Below, piece after piece: positions 42,679 to 51,532 of a stretch of DNA of 64,000 nt. Position 1 is the first letter of the stretch, and the number at the start of each line of letters is the position of its first letter. Both the position numbers and the translations under genes were made by a program. The notes under the pieces were generated by a model, which worked only from the letters and a program-made list of their open reading frames with translations, was not told where the DNA came from and did not search any database. The stretch spans positions 124,001-188,000 of the forward strand of contig JASBSY010000014.1 in assembly GCA_030148705.1 (NCBI GenBank). Reading direction: 5' to 3'. This DNA is from Pukyongia sp. (GTDB lineage Bacteria > Bacteroidota > Bacteroidia > Flavobacteriales > Flavobacteriaceae).

Positions 42679-42765
42679 ATGAAAGATTTTGTTATTGAGA
42701 TTATAAAGATTTTAAAGGAAATTCTAATTGCTTTTTACGAAGCTATTATTAAATTCAAAGCATAA
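42679..42765 (+). CDS. Putative 28-aa amphipathic peptide
   Basis: MKDFVIEIIKILKEILIAFYEAIIKFKA*; ends 5 bp before the 3' end of the convergent CBASS operon. Confidence 0.4.
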   Translation: MKDFVIEIIKILKEILIAFYEAIIKFKA

Positions 42766-42769
42766 TTAA

Positions 42770-43849
42770 TTATTCTAATGATTTTTCAGGAAAATACTCA
42801 AGAACATAGTCTTTATCTTCTTGAATTATACATAATATTTCATCAAGTGCTTTGTAAATTTTCTCTTTATCTTGAGCTGTGATTGCATCTGAAAGGTAAA
42901 CCCAGGGGTTATCTGGTGATTTAAGTTTGATAGTTTTTATATTATCTCTTATATACTTTAAAGTCATTATTAGTTTATTGTTCAAACCTTTCGGCACATA
43001 GCTTCTTTCAAATGCTTGCATTGTTAATTCTTTAATCAAAAATGATTTTAGAGGTAATTTTTCTTTGGCTTTTAAAACTTTAATCAATCCTATAACATTT
43101 TTTTTATGCTGCTCGTGATTTCCAAAATCTCTCTGCTTGTGAGGGTTCATTTTTATCTTTCTAGCACCTGAAGACAATTTAGGGTTCTTGAATAGATTAT
43201 AATCGTTTTTACCGCGAACAAAGTCAGTCCTTAATGCAGGCACAATATCTATTGTTTCCTCATAACCATAAATATCAAAGGTCAAACCGATTGACACTTT
43301 CTGTTCACGCACGTTTATCAAATCTACATCCTTAAATTCATCTTTGAAAAAATTAAAGAGTGTACTGAACATCTGCTGTTCATTGTTAAAACTTGTTTTC
43401 TTGAATTTCACAAGAATATCTAAATCAGATAATCCACTCAATGCTGTGCCTTGCTCGACAGAACCTTGATAACTTGCTCTACCTAACAAATCAGCATAGA
43501 ATCTTTTGTTAATTGCATTCCTAACTTTTTTCCCTTTTAGTAATACGAGAGAATCTACTTTGTCTGGTTTATAAGATTCTAAAACAGAACTGAGATAGCT
43601 TATTTCATCTGCATCATTTAAAATTTCCCTCCTAGTATGAAACACAGTAGAAAGAAACTTTATTAGACTGAAGCTTGCAATACCAATAATAGCTCCAATA
43701 GCACCAGCCACTACCAAAGATTGAAAATCGAAGTTTTTATTGGGGTTGAGTTGTTTTTCCTTATTTTGCTCAGTGACATTTATAATTATACCCAAAATAC
43801 CACCGACGAGAGCTCCTATTTCGATATTCTCTTTATCAGATTTCTTCAT
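42770..43849 (-). CDS. Second CD-NTase-like nucleotidyltransferase with two N-terminal TM helices
   Basis: GSVEQGTALSGLSDLDILVKF and TIDIVPA catalytic motifs; two hydrophobic segments before the NTase core. Confidence 0.82.
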   Translation of the reverse strand: MKKSDKENIEIGALVGGILGIIINVTEQNKEKQLNPNKNFDFQSLVVAGAIGAIIGIASFSLIKFLSTVFHTRREILNDADEISYLSSVLESYKPDKVDSLVLLKGKKVRNAINKRFYADLLGRASYQGSVEQGTALSGLSDLDILVKFKKTSFNNEQQMFSTLFNFFKDEFKDVDLINVREQKVSIGLTFDIYGYEETIDIVPALRTDFVRGKNDYNLFKNPKLSSGARKIKMNPHKQRDFGNHEQHKKNVIGLIKVLKAKEKLPLKSFLIKELTMQAFERSYVPKGLNNKLIMTLKYIRDNIKTIKLKSPDNPWVYLSDAITAQDKEKIYKALDEILCIIQEDKDYVLEYFPEKSLE

Positions 43850-44660
43850 CTAATTTTTCTCCTATTTTATTCAAGTAAACTTTTAAATCAATTGCAGGTA
43901 CTGTTCCAATCGCTTGCTGTAAATATCTAGTTAGCTGTAAAAAAAATGTTATTAGAGAATTTTCAGATTTACTGAACCGAATTTCTTTAACATTTCTGTT
44001 TTCATAATATTCAACAAACTTGTCGTTGCCTAAATCTTTAATCTCTTTGTTGGGTTCATAATCAATAACAAAAGAACCATAATCTGCTACGCATCCCAAG
44101 TCAATGCCTTTTAAGCCAGTATGCTTTTTAAGATGTGATTTTATTGTAGAATTACTTGAGTGGCTAAATGTATTAGTGCTCGTTAAAATTCCACCCACTA
44201 TTTTTGTTAATGGTCTCGGGTCATATCTTTTTCCAGAATTTATCATATTGGTGCTAGTTCTTTTCAACTTTCTAACACTTTCGATTTTTTCAGCAGCATA
44301 TTCAATATATGTTTTCTCACCAACGTTTCCTTGAATATCTGGCTTGACCTCAAAGACTGCATAAACACCTTCAGCCGGTATATAATGGAATCCGTTTTGT
44401 GAAAAAATAAATGGCGTGTACCAATTATCATAGATAACTATGTCCATTTGATGACTTGTGTATCCGTCAGAATCGATAACTATGGCTTTATCTACGCTGT
44501 ACCTATTGGGAAGGTATTTTTGCAACCACTCTATCCAAGCGTTTTCCAAAGCATCTCCTTTTGAGCCTGGATGTAAAATGAAGTCTCTATTGGTATTCAG
44601 TTGTGTGGTCATTTGATTCTGAAGACCAGAAAACAATGACTTCAGGTCCATTTTATTCAT
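43836..44660 (-). CDS. DUF6602 protein with PD-(D/E)XK-like nuclease motif
   Basis: GDALENAWIEWLQKYLPNRYSVDKAIVID, QMDIVIYD, VYAVFEVKPD (E...D...ExK pattern). Confidence 0.75.
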   Translation of the reverse strand: MNKMDLKSLFSGLQNQMTTQLNTNRDFILHPGSKGDALENAWIEWLQKYLPNRYSVDKAIVIDSDGYTSHQMDIVIYDNWYTPFIFSQNGFHYIPAEGVYAVFEVKPDIQGNVGEKTYIEYAAEKIESVRKLKRTSTNMINSGKRYDPRPLTKIVGGILTSTNTFSHSSNSTIKSHLKKHTGLKGIDLGCVADYGSFVIDYEPNKEIKDLGNDKFVEYYENRNVKEIRFSKSENSLITFFLQLTRYLQQAIGTVPAIDLKVYLNKIGEKLDEEI

Positions 44661-45120
44661 ATTCTAGAAGTTTTTTATTATCATATAGATACAAGGTTAA
44701 ATCTTTCACTTTCAAATCATTAACGCTTAATATTAGTAAAACAGGATTTTTGATATTAACCGTTGCGCAATCAGCAATCTCAATCATTGAATTCAAATCT
44801 GTATTGCTATAATGAGTTGAGCCGTCCGGATGTGTATGCCACTCACCAACATAATATTGAATGGGGTTTGACCGGTAGATTTTTTTAAGATGTTCAATCA
44901 AACCTGTAATACTTCTTTCAAAACTATGGCGTTCACCTTTGTACTTTTTTGGTAAGATTGTATCTCTTATGTGTAATGTCTTAAAATTTTCTGTGTAATG
45001 TCCAATTAAAATTCCACCGAATTCTTTAGGGTAAGATTTAGTTCCATAAACTCCAATTTCTTGAAGAAGGTAGTCTGGGAAGACGACCTTTACGTTTTTA
45101 TGTCGGTTGAAAAATGTCAA
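44653..45120 (-). CDS. cap3: Cap3-like JAB/JAMM isopeptidase
   Basis: FGGILIGHY; GEWHTHPDGSTHYSNTDLNSM JAMM motif; CBASS context. Confidence 0.9.
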   Translation of the reverse strand: MTFFNRHKNVKVVFPDYLLQEIGVYGTKSYPKEFGGILIGHYTENFKTLHIRDTILPKKYKGERHSFERSITGLIEHLKKIYRSNPIQYYVGEWHTHPDGSTHYSNTDLNSMIEIADCATVNIKNPVLLILSVNDLKVKDLTLYLYDNKKLLEYE

Positions 45121-46784
45121 TACTGTTTTAATTTTAAATTATAACCATTTTCAATATCATTGGATATTACAAAGTTGTCCCTGCTAACTTTTTCCTGAAA
45201 AATTAAGTTTATCTGTTTCAAGGCATATTGAACAAGTGAACTAATGTCATTATATGAAGCTTTGAATGTGGGACTCCAACAACCCGTGGGATTGTACAAA
45301 TCTTCAATGTCATTTTCTAGTACTTTCAAAAACTGATTTGTTACAAAGTTGTAAATGTTGGGGTAAAATGCGCATACCAAATCCTTAGAATGGTTTGTAA
45401 CAGAAAGATTTATCAATTCATTATTCAAAGACAAAGAATTTAAAATGTACATTAAATCGTTATCCGTAGAACAATCAAAAATAATATCATAGGAATTAAG
45501 AAAATCTTCCAGTTCCTTTTTTGCTTTTGGTTCATCAAACAAAGCCTTTGAGACAACTTCAAAATATGTTTGATTAATATGATTTATTTGAACGAATGGC
45601 GAGACGTGATAAAGGTGATTACTTAATTCTTCAACTTTATCAGCCACTCCTGGTAAAAACTCATATTCTGAACGACAGATGTTTTCAGGTTCTTTTCTAT
45701 CATAATCTGTTAAATCAATTTTCTTGCACCCACATCTAACCAATGTTTTGGCTACAATACTGCCAATAGCTCCCAATCCTATTATTAAAATCTTTTTGTC
45801 TGAAATAGAATCCGTGAACTTTCCTCTTCCAAAAAAATATTTATAGGACGCATTTCTAGCGAGGCCCCATTTTATTTCTTGCTCTATTAAGCAGCTATAC
45901 CACTTTTGGTTTTCTTTGACTCCAGTGATTGGGAAGTTTCCGATTTCAATCATCGCTGTTTGCCAATGAATTTCGGTATCTGAAATTCTATAGCCCACGT
46001 AAAGTGGGATATATTGTCCTTTTCTCTTCTTTTTGAGATATTCTTTCTCGCAATTATGAAGAAACTTTAAAAACTCATCACTTAAAACCTCTGAGAAGTC
46101 TATCCAGTTTGTAAGTATAAATCTATTATGTTTTGCCGGCGCTTCTTCCAAGAAAATGAAAATCCCGTGACTACGATTTTCACTTTTTCTATAAGCTTCA
46201 TTCCATTTGCAAGAGGCAAGATTATCTCCAAAAGCATTAACAAAACCTTGAGTTATGTAATTGTTTACTTTTGCTTCTCGGTACTTCCCGGTAGATAAGA
46301 AGGTTAAGTTTATAAAGCCATACTCCCCTTTTGAAAATTTGTAATCCACTTCCGTAAATGAAAACGCATATGTTTCGTCATTAACAGTAGATTCTGGAAC
46401 TATTAGATGTTCGTAATGGTCGTCAATATCTTTATTCAGGTAATATTTTACAATCCAATTTTTAAGAGATTCAAAATCTATAAGCAATTTTTTTTCAATT
46501 CTGGGGCAAGTTGATGTATGAATGCAAATCGCACCATCTCCCATAACGTGATTATACTTCAATAAATCTGTATTGAAGAACTTTATGGTTTCGAATTCGT
46601 GACTTTTAAAAGGGTATTGCGGGTAAATTACAACACTAAATTCCAGTGGGGAATCCAGGCCTACCAGATTTAGAGTTACAATACCTTCAATATTAGTCTC
46701 GTTTTCTGAAAATGCTTTTATAATCGATACATATGGTATGGTCTCAATAGTTTTTTTAACCCTCTTGATTCTACTTTGCTCCAT
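45117..46784 (-). CDS. cap2: Cap2-like E2-E1 fusion (UBC-like + ThiF/E1)
   Basis: MGDGAICIHTS E2-like Cys; ILIIGLGAIGSIVAKTLVRCG; C-terminal E1 features. Confidence 0.9.
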   Translation of the reverse strand: MEQSRIKRVKKTIETIPYVSIIKAFSENETNIEGIVTLNLVGLDSPLEFSVVIYPQYPFKSHEFETIKFFNTDLLKYNHVMGDGAICIHTSTCPRIEKKLLIDFESLKNWIVKYYLNKDIDDHYEHLIVPESTVNDETYAFSFTEVDYKFSKGEYGFINLTFLSTGKYREAKVNNYITQGFVNAFGDNLASCKWNEAYRKSENRSHGIFIFLEEAPAKHNRFILTNWIDFSEVLSDEFLKFLHNCEKEYLKKKRKGQYIPLYVGYRISDTEIHWQTAMIEIGNFPITGVKENQKWYSCLIEQEIKWGLARNASYKYFFGRGKFTDSISDKKILIIGLGAIGSIVAKTLVRCGCKKIDLTDYDRKEPENICRSEYEFLPGVADKVEELSNHLYHVSPFVQINHINQTYFEVVSKALFDEPKAKKELEDFLNSYDIIFDCSTDNDLMYILNSLSLNNELINLSVTNHSKDLVCAFYPNIYNFVTNQFLKVLENDIEDLYNPTGCWSPTFKASYNDISSLVQYALKQINLIFQEKVSRDNFVISNDIENGYNLKLKQY

Positions 46785-47746
46785 TATCCAAAACGCTGAT
46801 TTTGAGTTGGAATCGAAAAGGTACTTGCTCCTTCTTTTACACCATAAACGGCGTTACTCTCATCATCGTCACCTTCAAAAGCTTCATTGGTTGGGAAATA
46901 TATCTTTAAATTATCCTCATTCTCGTCAATTCTATCCAGCATATTGTTCATTTTGTTAGATAAATTTTCCTTTTGCCAAGACTCGAGTGTATCGGCAACA
47001 TTATTGCCGCTATTTCCTGGGTCCTTCAGCGAAAAATCATCTTTGGTTATATTATCCCTTATGTATTTCATAACGGCTTCTAATTCTTCCCATAGATTTC
47101 CGCTGATGTTCTCTTTGTCAAAAGCCTTGATAGTGATAAGTTCAAAAAGAAAAGATTTGTAATCTTCATTATTTGAAGACTTCCATATTTTTAAAAGCCT
47201 GATTATTTTCCTTTCGTTCTCCCTGTTTTTTATATGGTCTATTTGCGCCCTGATGTTGGTTTGGATGTAGCTCTTTTCAGAAATAAGGCCATACGTGGAA
47301 TTAACATATAGATTCAACTTGTAATCTTCATCGTACTGGTCCTTGTTTAATTCTCGGCCAGGTACAATATCGACGCTAACTACATCGCCATCATTATCTG
47401 CAAAAAATTCAATGCCAATTGATACCTTTTGTTTTCTTACGGTAGCTTTATCAGAATATTTATCGTACAGAAAATCAAAAATATCATCAAACATTTCTTC
47501 AAGGGTAGAAAAAGAATCCTTTTTAAAAGGAATTGCCACATCCAAATCGAACTTTGTATTTATTGCCGTATGCTTGGCGTAAGAACCAGAGTTTAACGGA
47601 CTATATATATCAATTCCATACTTGCCTTCAATTGCTTCCTTTATATCTTGTCTCTTTTCTCTATACTTATCCAATAGAGATGAAATATGAGACATTTTGT
47701 GTGTATTTAACACTTCGCTCAAATAGTTGCTTTTATCCAAACTCAT
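46784..47746 (-). CDS. CD-NTase (SMODS-type cGAS/DncV-like nucleotidyltransferase)
   Basis: LNSGSYAKHTAINTKFDLDVAIPF, VVSVDIVPG; C-terminus ends ...QNQRFG. Confidence 0.92.
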   Translation of the reverse strand: MSLDKSNYLSEVLNTHKMSHISSLLDKYREKRQDIKEAIEGKYGIDIYSPLNSGSYAKHTAINTKFDLDVAIPFKKDSFSTLEEMFDDIFDFLYDKYSDKATVRKQKVSIGIEFFADNDGDVVSVDIVPGRELNKDQYDEDYKLNLYVNSTYGLISEKSYIQTNIRAQIDHIKNRENERKIIRLLKIWKSSNNEDYKSFLFELITIKAFDKENISGNLWEELEAVMKYIRDNITKDDFSLKDPGNSGNNVADTLESWQKENLSNKMNNMLDRIDENEDNLKIYFPTNEAFEGDDDESNAVYGVKEGASTFSIPTQNQRFG

Positions 47747-47908
47747 AATTTTTTAACATTTTATTTACAATTATTACACCAATCAGTTATGCCCATTAAT
47801 TATGACAAATTGGCTGTTTTTTAAATTTCATTACCGCGGGCATTTCAAAGGCTGTCATAACCAACCTCAAGCAATATTTCTTTAACTTAGAGGCAATACC
47901 ACTGCTCG

Positions 47909-48034
47909 TTACTTTCCTTTACTGTCTTTTCGGTTACTTCTAATATGCTCTTTAACTGTAATGGTCTTACCACCTAATTTTCTCTTGTGCTCTGGAATCC
48001 TGTTGAATTTTTTACCAGATGAATCTTTTGCCAT
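47909..48034 (-). CDS. Small basic protein, 41 aa
   Basis: MAKDSSGKKFNRIPEHKRKLGGKTITVKEHIRSNRKDSKGK*; not in the ORF track (too short). Confidence 0.5.
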   Translation of the reverse strand: MAKDSSGKKFNRIPEHKRKLGGKTITVKEHIRSNRKDSKGK

Positions 48035-48140
48035 AGTGTTTAATTTTAATAGGGATTTTCTTTATATTTGGTAATCCCTTGGTTATTAATTCCCAGTATT
48101 TTAATGTTAATACTTAGGTTATTTTGAGTACCTCTCACTC

Positions 48141-48174
48141 ATATACCTTTTAGGATATATCCGTTTTGGTATAT
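48141..48174. promoter_or_regulatory. Composite centred palindrome upstream of the sigma-factor gene
   Basis: ATATACC-N5-GGATATATCC-N5-GGTATAT, perfectly symmetric about 48157.5. Confidence 0.75.
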
Positions 48175-48176
48175 AA

Positions 48177-48863
48177 ATGAAAACAGAGACTAATAAAGAC
48201 ATAGATTTTGAAAATTTACCGAGTGTTGAACTGCTGGATTATATTTCTTTTAAGGATGAATTCCCTGAAGAGGCACAGAAAGCTTTCGTGCAATTCTGCT
48301 ATAGATTTGAGAAGGATTTGAAACGCAAGTCCGAGATTTACTGCAACAAGTATGGATATAACGAAGTAGTGGCTCTTGAGATAGCGCATTGTACATTTGC
48401 CAGGGTTTGGAAATATCCCACTTTTGATAAGAATAAGTCTAAAGCAAAAGATTTGGACAAAGGTATACTCATTTGGATGTATCGAATTTTATACACCCAG
48501 ATAATAAAGTATGGAGAGCAGAACAGTTGTGCGGAACCTACCGAAGAAGAAGATTTAGGTCTTGTTACAAATGCGGATGAATTGTTGGCAAGGTTTGAAA
48601 TGCCTGACGATGCTGAAGCAAAAAGAGTGGTTCTTGCAAAACTTAAAACCATCGAAAGAGCACTTACACAATTATCCGAAAAACATCGAACCATTTATTT
48701 TACGTATAGAGCTTATCGAAAAGAAGGTAAAAAAGTACCGAGAACGATTACAAAACTACTCAGGGAAAAGCTCTCATTGACCCAAAAATCCGTGAATACC
48801 TATTACGGCGATGCGCATAAACACGTTACTAACTATTTAGACATTTTGAATGGCCAAGCCTAA
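48177..48863 (+). CDS. ECF-like RNA polymerase sigma factor
   Basis: 228 aa; region 2-like EIAHCTFARVWKYP and region 4-like ALTQLSEKHRTIYFTYRAYR...TQKSVNTYYGDAHKHV. Confidence 0.7.
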   Translation: MKTETNKDIDFENLPSVELLDYISFKDEFPEEAQKAFVQFCYRFEKDLKRKSEIYCNKYGYNEVVALEIAHCTFARVWKYPTFDKNKSKAKDLDKGILIWMYRILYTQIIKYGEQNSCAEPTEEEDLGLVTNADELLARFEMPDDAEAKRVVLAKLKTIERALTQLSEKHRTIYFTYRAYRKEGKKVPRTITKLLREKLSLTQKSVNTYYGDAHKHVTNYLDILNGQA

Positions 48864-49194
48864 GAAAATAGAACTTATAGAAATTGCTCAGTTGGACAGT
48901 TGGTTAGGTTCAACAGGATTTCTTTATCCTGGCAATGAAATTGAACTGGATAGGTTTAACAAGCTATATGAAGATTACGATTATAAATTGGATGATAAAT
49001 CCATTGACCCAATTGCCATAATCAATAATACGTTTCATAGAGAACCCAAAATTATTACAATGTTTGAAGAGGATATAGTTGAGGATTTTGAGAGTTTAAG
49101 AATGGTCGCAAGAAAAGGTACAGAAGATTTGCCTCAACACATCATTGATAAAATGCGAAAAAAACACAACCAAGACTCCAGTGATTCGGAATAG
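48850..49194 (+). CDS. Hypothetical acidic protein, candidate anti-sigma/protease substrate
   Basis: 114 aa; overlaps the sigma gene by 14 bp and the ImmA gene. Confidence 0.6.
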   Translation: MAKPKKIELIEIAQLDSWLGSTGFLYPGNEIELDRFNKLYEDYDYKLDDKSIDPIAIINNTFHREPKIITMFEEDIVEDFESLRMVARKGTEDLPQHIIDKMRKKHNQDSSDSE

Positions 49195-49969
49195 ACCAAG
49201 CATAAAAGAACTTGCAGAAAGTATTGCGTTGGAATATGAAGAAAAGATTACTCCACTTAACAGTATATTGAATGATGAAGGATTAGCTGTGTTTTATGAT
49301 AGCTATGGAAAGAACACCTTCGATGGAATGACTTTCTACGATAATGGGAAATTTTTTATACACATAAATACTGATTTAAGAAACAAGCCAGATTCTGCAA
49401 GAGGAAGATTTACTTTGGCTCACGAGCTTGGACATTATTACATAGATTCCCATAGAATTGGATTGAAGAAAGGACTCTTGCAACCCCATCCATCCAGAAC
49501 TAATCAAAAACAGTTCAATCAAATTGAAAGAGAGGCAGATTTTTTTGCTTCCTGTTTGCTGATGCCAGAGGAAAGATTCTTAAAAGATATTTATCGAAAA
49601 CCCTTCAGCATTGAATTGATAGATTATTTAAAGGATGAATATAAAGTTAGCCGGACAGCCTGTGCATTTAGGTTTGCTGATATAGGTAATCACGATATTA
49701 TGATTATCTATGGTGAAGATGGTAAAGTCAAGTGGAGACATTGCAGTGAGCATTTTCCCTATAAATATCTGCTATATGAGAATAGGGTGGCGCCAAATAC
49801 TGTTATGGGTGAATATTTTGGAAACATAACAGACAATCTTTTTAAAAAAGAAGAAATTTGGGCTTTTGATATTTTCAACTACGTTAAAGATGATGATATC
49901 CAAAGAAAGTTTTTTGAGCATTGTATCACTTATAAAGGTAAAGCCCTAAGTATAATTTGGGAAGAATAA
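49181..49969 (+). CDS. ImmA/IrrE family metallo-endopeptidase
   Basis: FTLAHELGHYYIDSH HExxH motif; EREADFFASCLLMPEERF; GTG at 49181 probable start (ORF track uses TTG 49145). Confidence 0.9.
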   Translation: MIRNRPSIKELAESIALEYEEKITPLNSILNDEGLAVFYDSYGKNTFDGMTFYDNGKFFIHINTDLRNKPDSARGRFTLAHELGHYYIDSHRIGLKKGLLQPHPSRTNQKQFNQIEREADFFASCLLMPEERFLKDIYRKPFSIELIDYLKDEYKVSRTACAFRFADIGNHDIMIIYGEDGKVKWRHCSEHFPYKYLLYENRVAPNTVMGEYFGNITDNLFKKEEIWAFDIFNYVKDDDIQRKFFEHCITYKGKALSIIWEE

Positions 49970-50078
49970 TTCATCTTTATGCTTTAGGGTGGAATAAACT
50001 TTTCTTCTTCAGTTGATTTCAAGACAGATTTTAATTTGTATAGGTCTATGGTACCCTGAATTATTTTTTTGTTGATCT

Positions 50079-51029
50079 ATGCTTCTCTATATGAAAAAGA
50101 AGAAGCTAAATCAATTATTCAATGACTACCTTCAGATGTGCGAGTACAGTCTTAGGCGCAGACCTATTACCATCAAATCCTACAACGACTCTTTCAATCT
50201 CTTGACCAAAATTCTCCCCGATTTGGTTTACCCACACCACCTTACTGAGTCCAAGATCAACGAATTCTTCAAAATCCTGCAGACCAGAAAGCGGACGGTT
50301 GGGAAAGACAAAAATGTCATCGGTGTCAGGGACAGTACCATTGCTACCTACTGGAGCAAGCTTAGCCCATTTTTTGTCTGGCTGGAGTCCAATGGTCATA
50401 TTGAGAGAAGCCCGCTGAAATATATATCGAAACCGAAAGTAGAGTATGAGAATAAGCCAGCTCTCAAGAAAAGAGAAATCGAAAAGTTATATTCGTCGAT
50501 CCTGTTGAATTCAACGTCAACCTTTTTGATGAAAAGGGATACCGCCATAATCAGCACATTGTTCTTTACAGGTGTCAGGCGAAACGAGCTGATATCATTA
50601 AAGGTGAGGGACATAGACTTGGAAAAGAACATCATAACGATCCGAGGGAAGACCTCAAAGTCAAAACGGACTCGCAGAATCCCAATCAATCCGACGTTAA
50701 AATTTCATCTCCAAGACTATCTGCAAGAAAGGAAGTCATTTACTTCCGAGAGTCTCTTCATTTCGAGTAAAAAGGGAATCGGGCTCACCAATCACGGTAT
50801 GAGACATTGGGTAAAACGCCATAAAAAAGCTTCTGGGGTAGATTTCCACCTCCACCAACTCAGGCATACGTTTGCCTGTAACCTAGCCAGGAACAATATT
50901 AGTTTACCGAAACTCCAAGTGCTCCTTGGACATATTGATCTCAGGATGACAGAGAGGTACGTCCGCTCACTTGGCGTTGAACATCTTGTTGATGATATAC
51001 TCAAGCTAAGTCTTGATGATTCTTATTGA
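50079..51029 (+). CDS. Tyrosine recombinase/integrase
   Basis: TGVRRNELISLKVRDID; HQLRHTFACNLA; LLGHIDLRMTERYVR. Confidence 0.93.
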   Translation: MLLYMKKKKLNQLFNDYLQMCEYSLRRRPITIKSYNDSFNLLTKILPDLVYPHHLTESKINEFFKILQTRKRTVGKDKNVIGVRDSTIATYWSKLSPFFVWLESNGHIERSPLKYISKPKVEYENKPALKKREIEKLYSSILLNSTSTFLMKRDTAIISTLFFTGVRRNELISLKVRDIDLEKNIITIRGKTSKSKRTRRIPINPTLKFHLQDYLQERKSFTSESLFISSKKGIGLTNHGMRHWVKRHKKASGVDFHLHQLRHTFACNLARNNISLPKLQVLLGHIDLRMTERYVRSLGVEHLVDDILKLSLDDSY

Positions 51030-51046
51030 TGAGATAGACTACCAAT

Positions 51047-51064
51047 AACCCTTTCTTTAGGGTT
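51047..51064. terminator. Short hairpin between integrase and tRNA-Ser-like gene
   Basis: AACCCT-TTCTTT-AGGGTT. Confidence 0.5.
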
Positions 51065-51065
51065 C

Positions 51066-51152
51066 TGAAGAATGGCAGAGCGGTTTAATGCACGCCCTTG
51101 GAAAAGGCGTATTTTAGAAATGGTATCGCAGGTTCGAATCCTGTTCCTTCCG
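51066..51152 (+). tRNA. tRNA-Ser(GGA)-like, possibly degenerate
   Basis: TGAAGAATGGCAGAGCGG...CGCCC-TTGGAAA-AGGCG...GCAGG-TTCGAAT-CCTGT-TCCTTCC-G; two acceptor-stem mismatches. Confidence 0.65.
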
Positions 51153-51532
51153 CGTATTGGCAAAATTCTCAGGATAAGGTACGCTTTTGGTATCCAGACT
51201 AATTATCAATCTAACCAGATTTACTCTGTCAGATATCAAAAAAAATACGGAAAGATGTGGTCCTAAGTTATGTGGACCCAAAGGGTGCCATATTGATAGA
51301 TTAGCTATACAAAATAACAAAATAGGAAGGTTTGCAAATGACCATCTAGTTGGAAATTTAGTGGCCCTTCCTTGAAGTCTGGAATTTGTTATTTTATATA
51401 GCGATTTCAGTTTTCTGAAAATCTCTGCGACCACCTTTCACTATAAATGGGTCTTAAATTGTACCCTTCGAAGTATTATACTCTCTTTGATTTTGATGTT
51501 ATCTGGCGAGATAAATCTATCCAATAATAACA

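Noticed and set aside
51072-51434. ORFs 51072-51266, 51114-51434 and 51187-51375
   Set aside because: They overlap the tRNA-Ser-like gene or intergenic DNA and lack recognisable features
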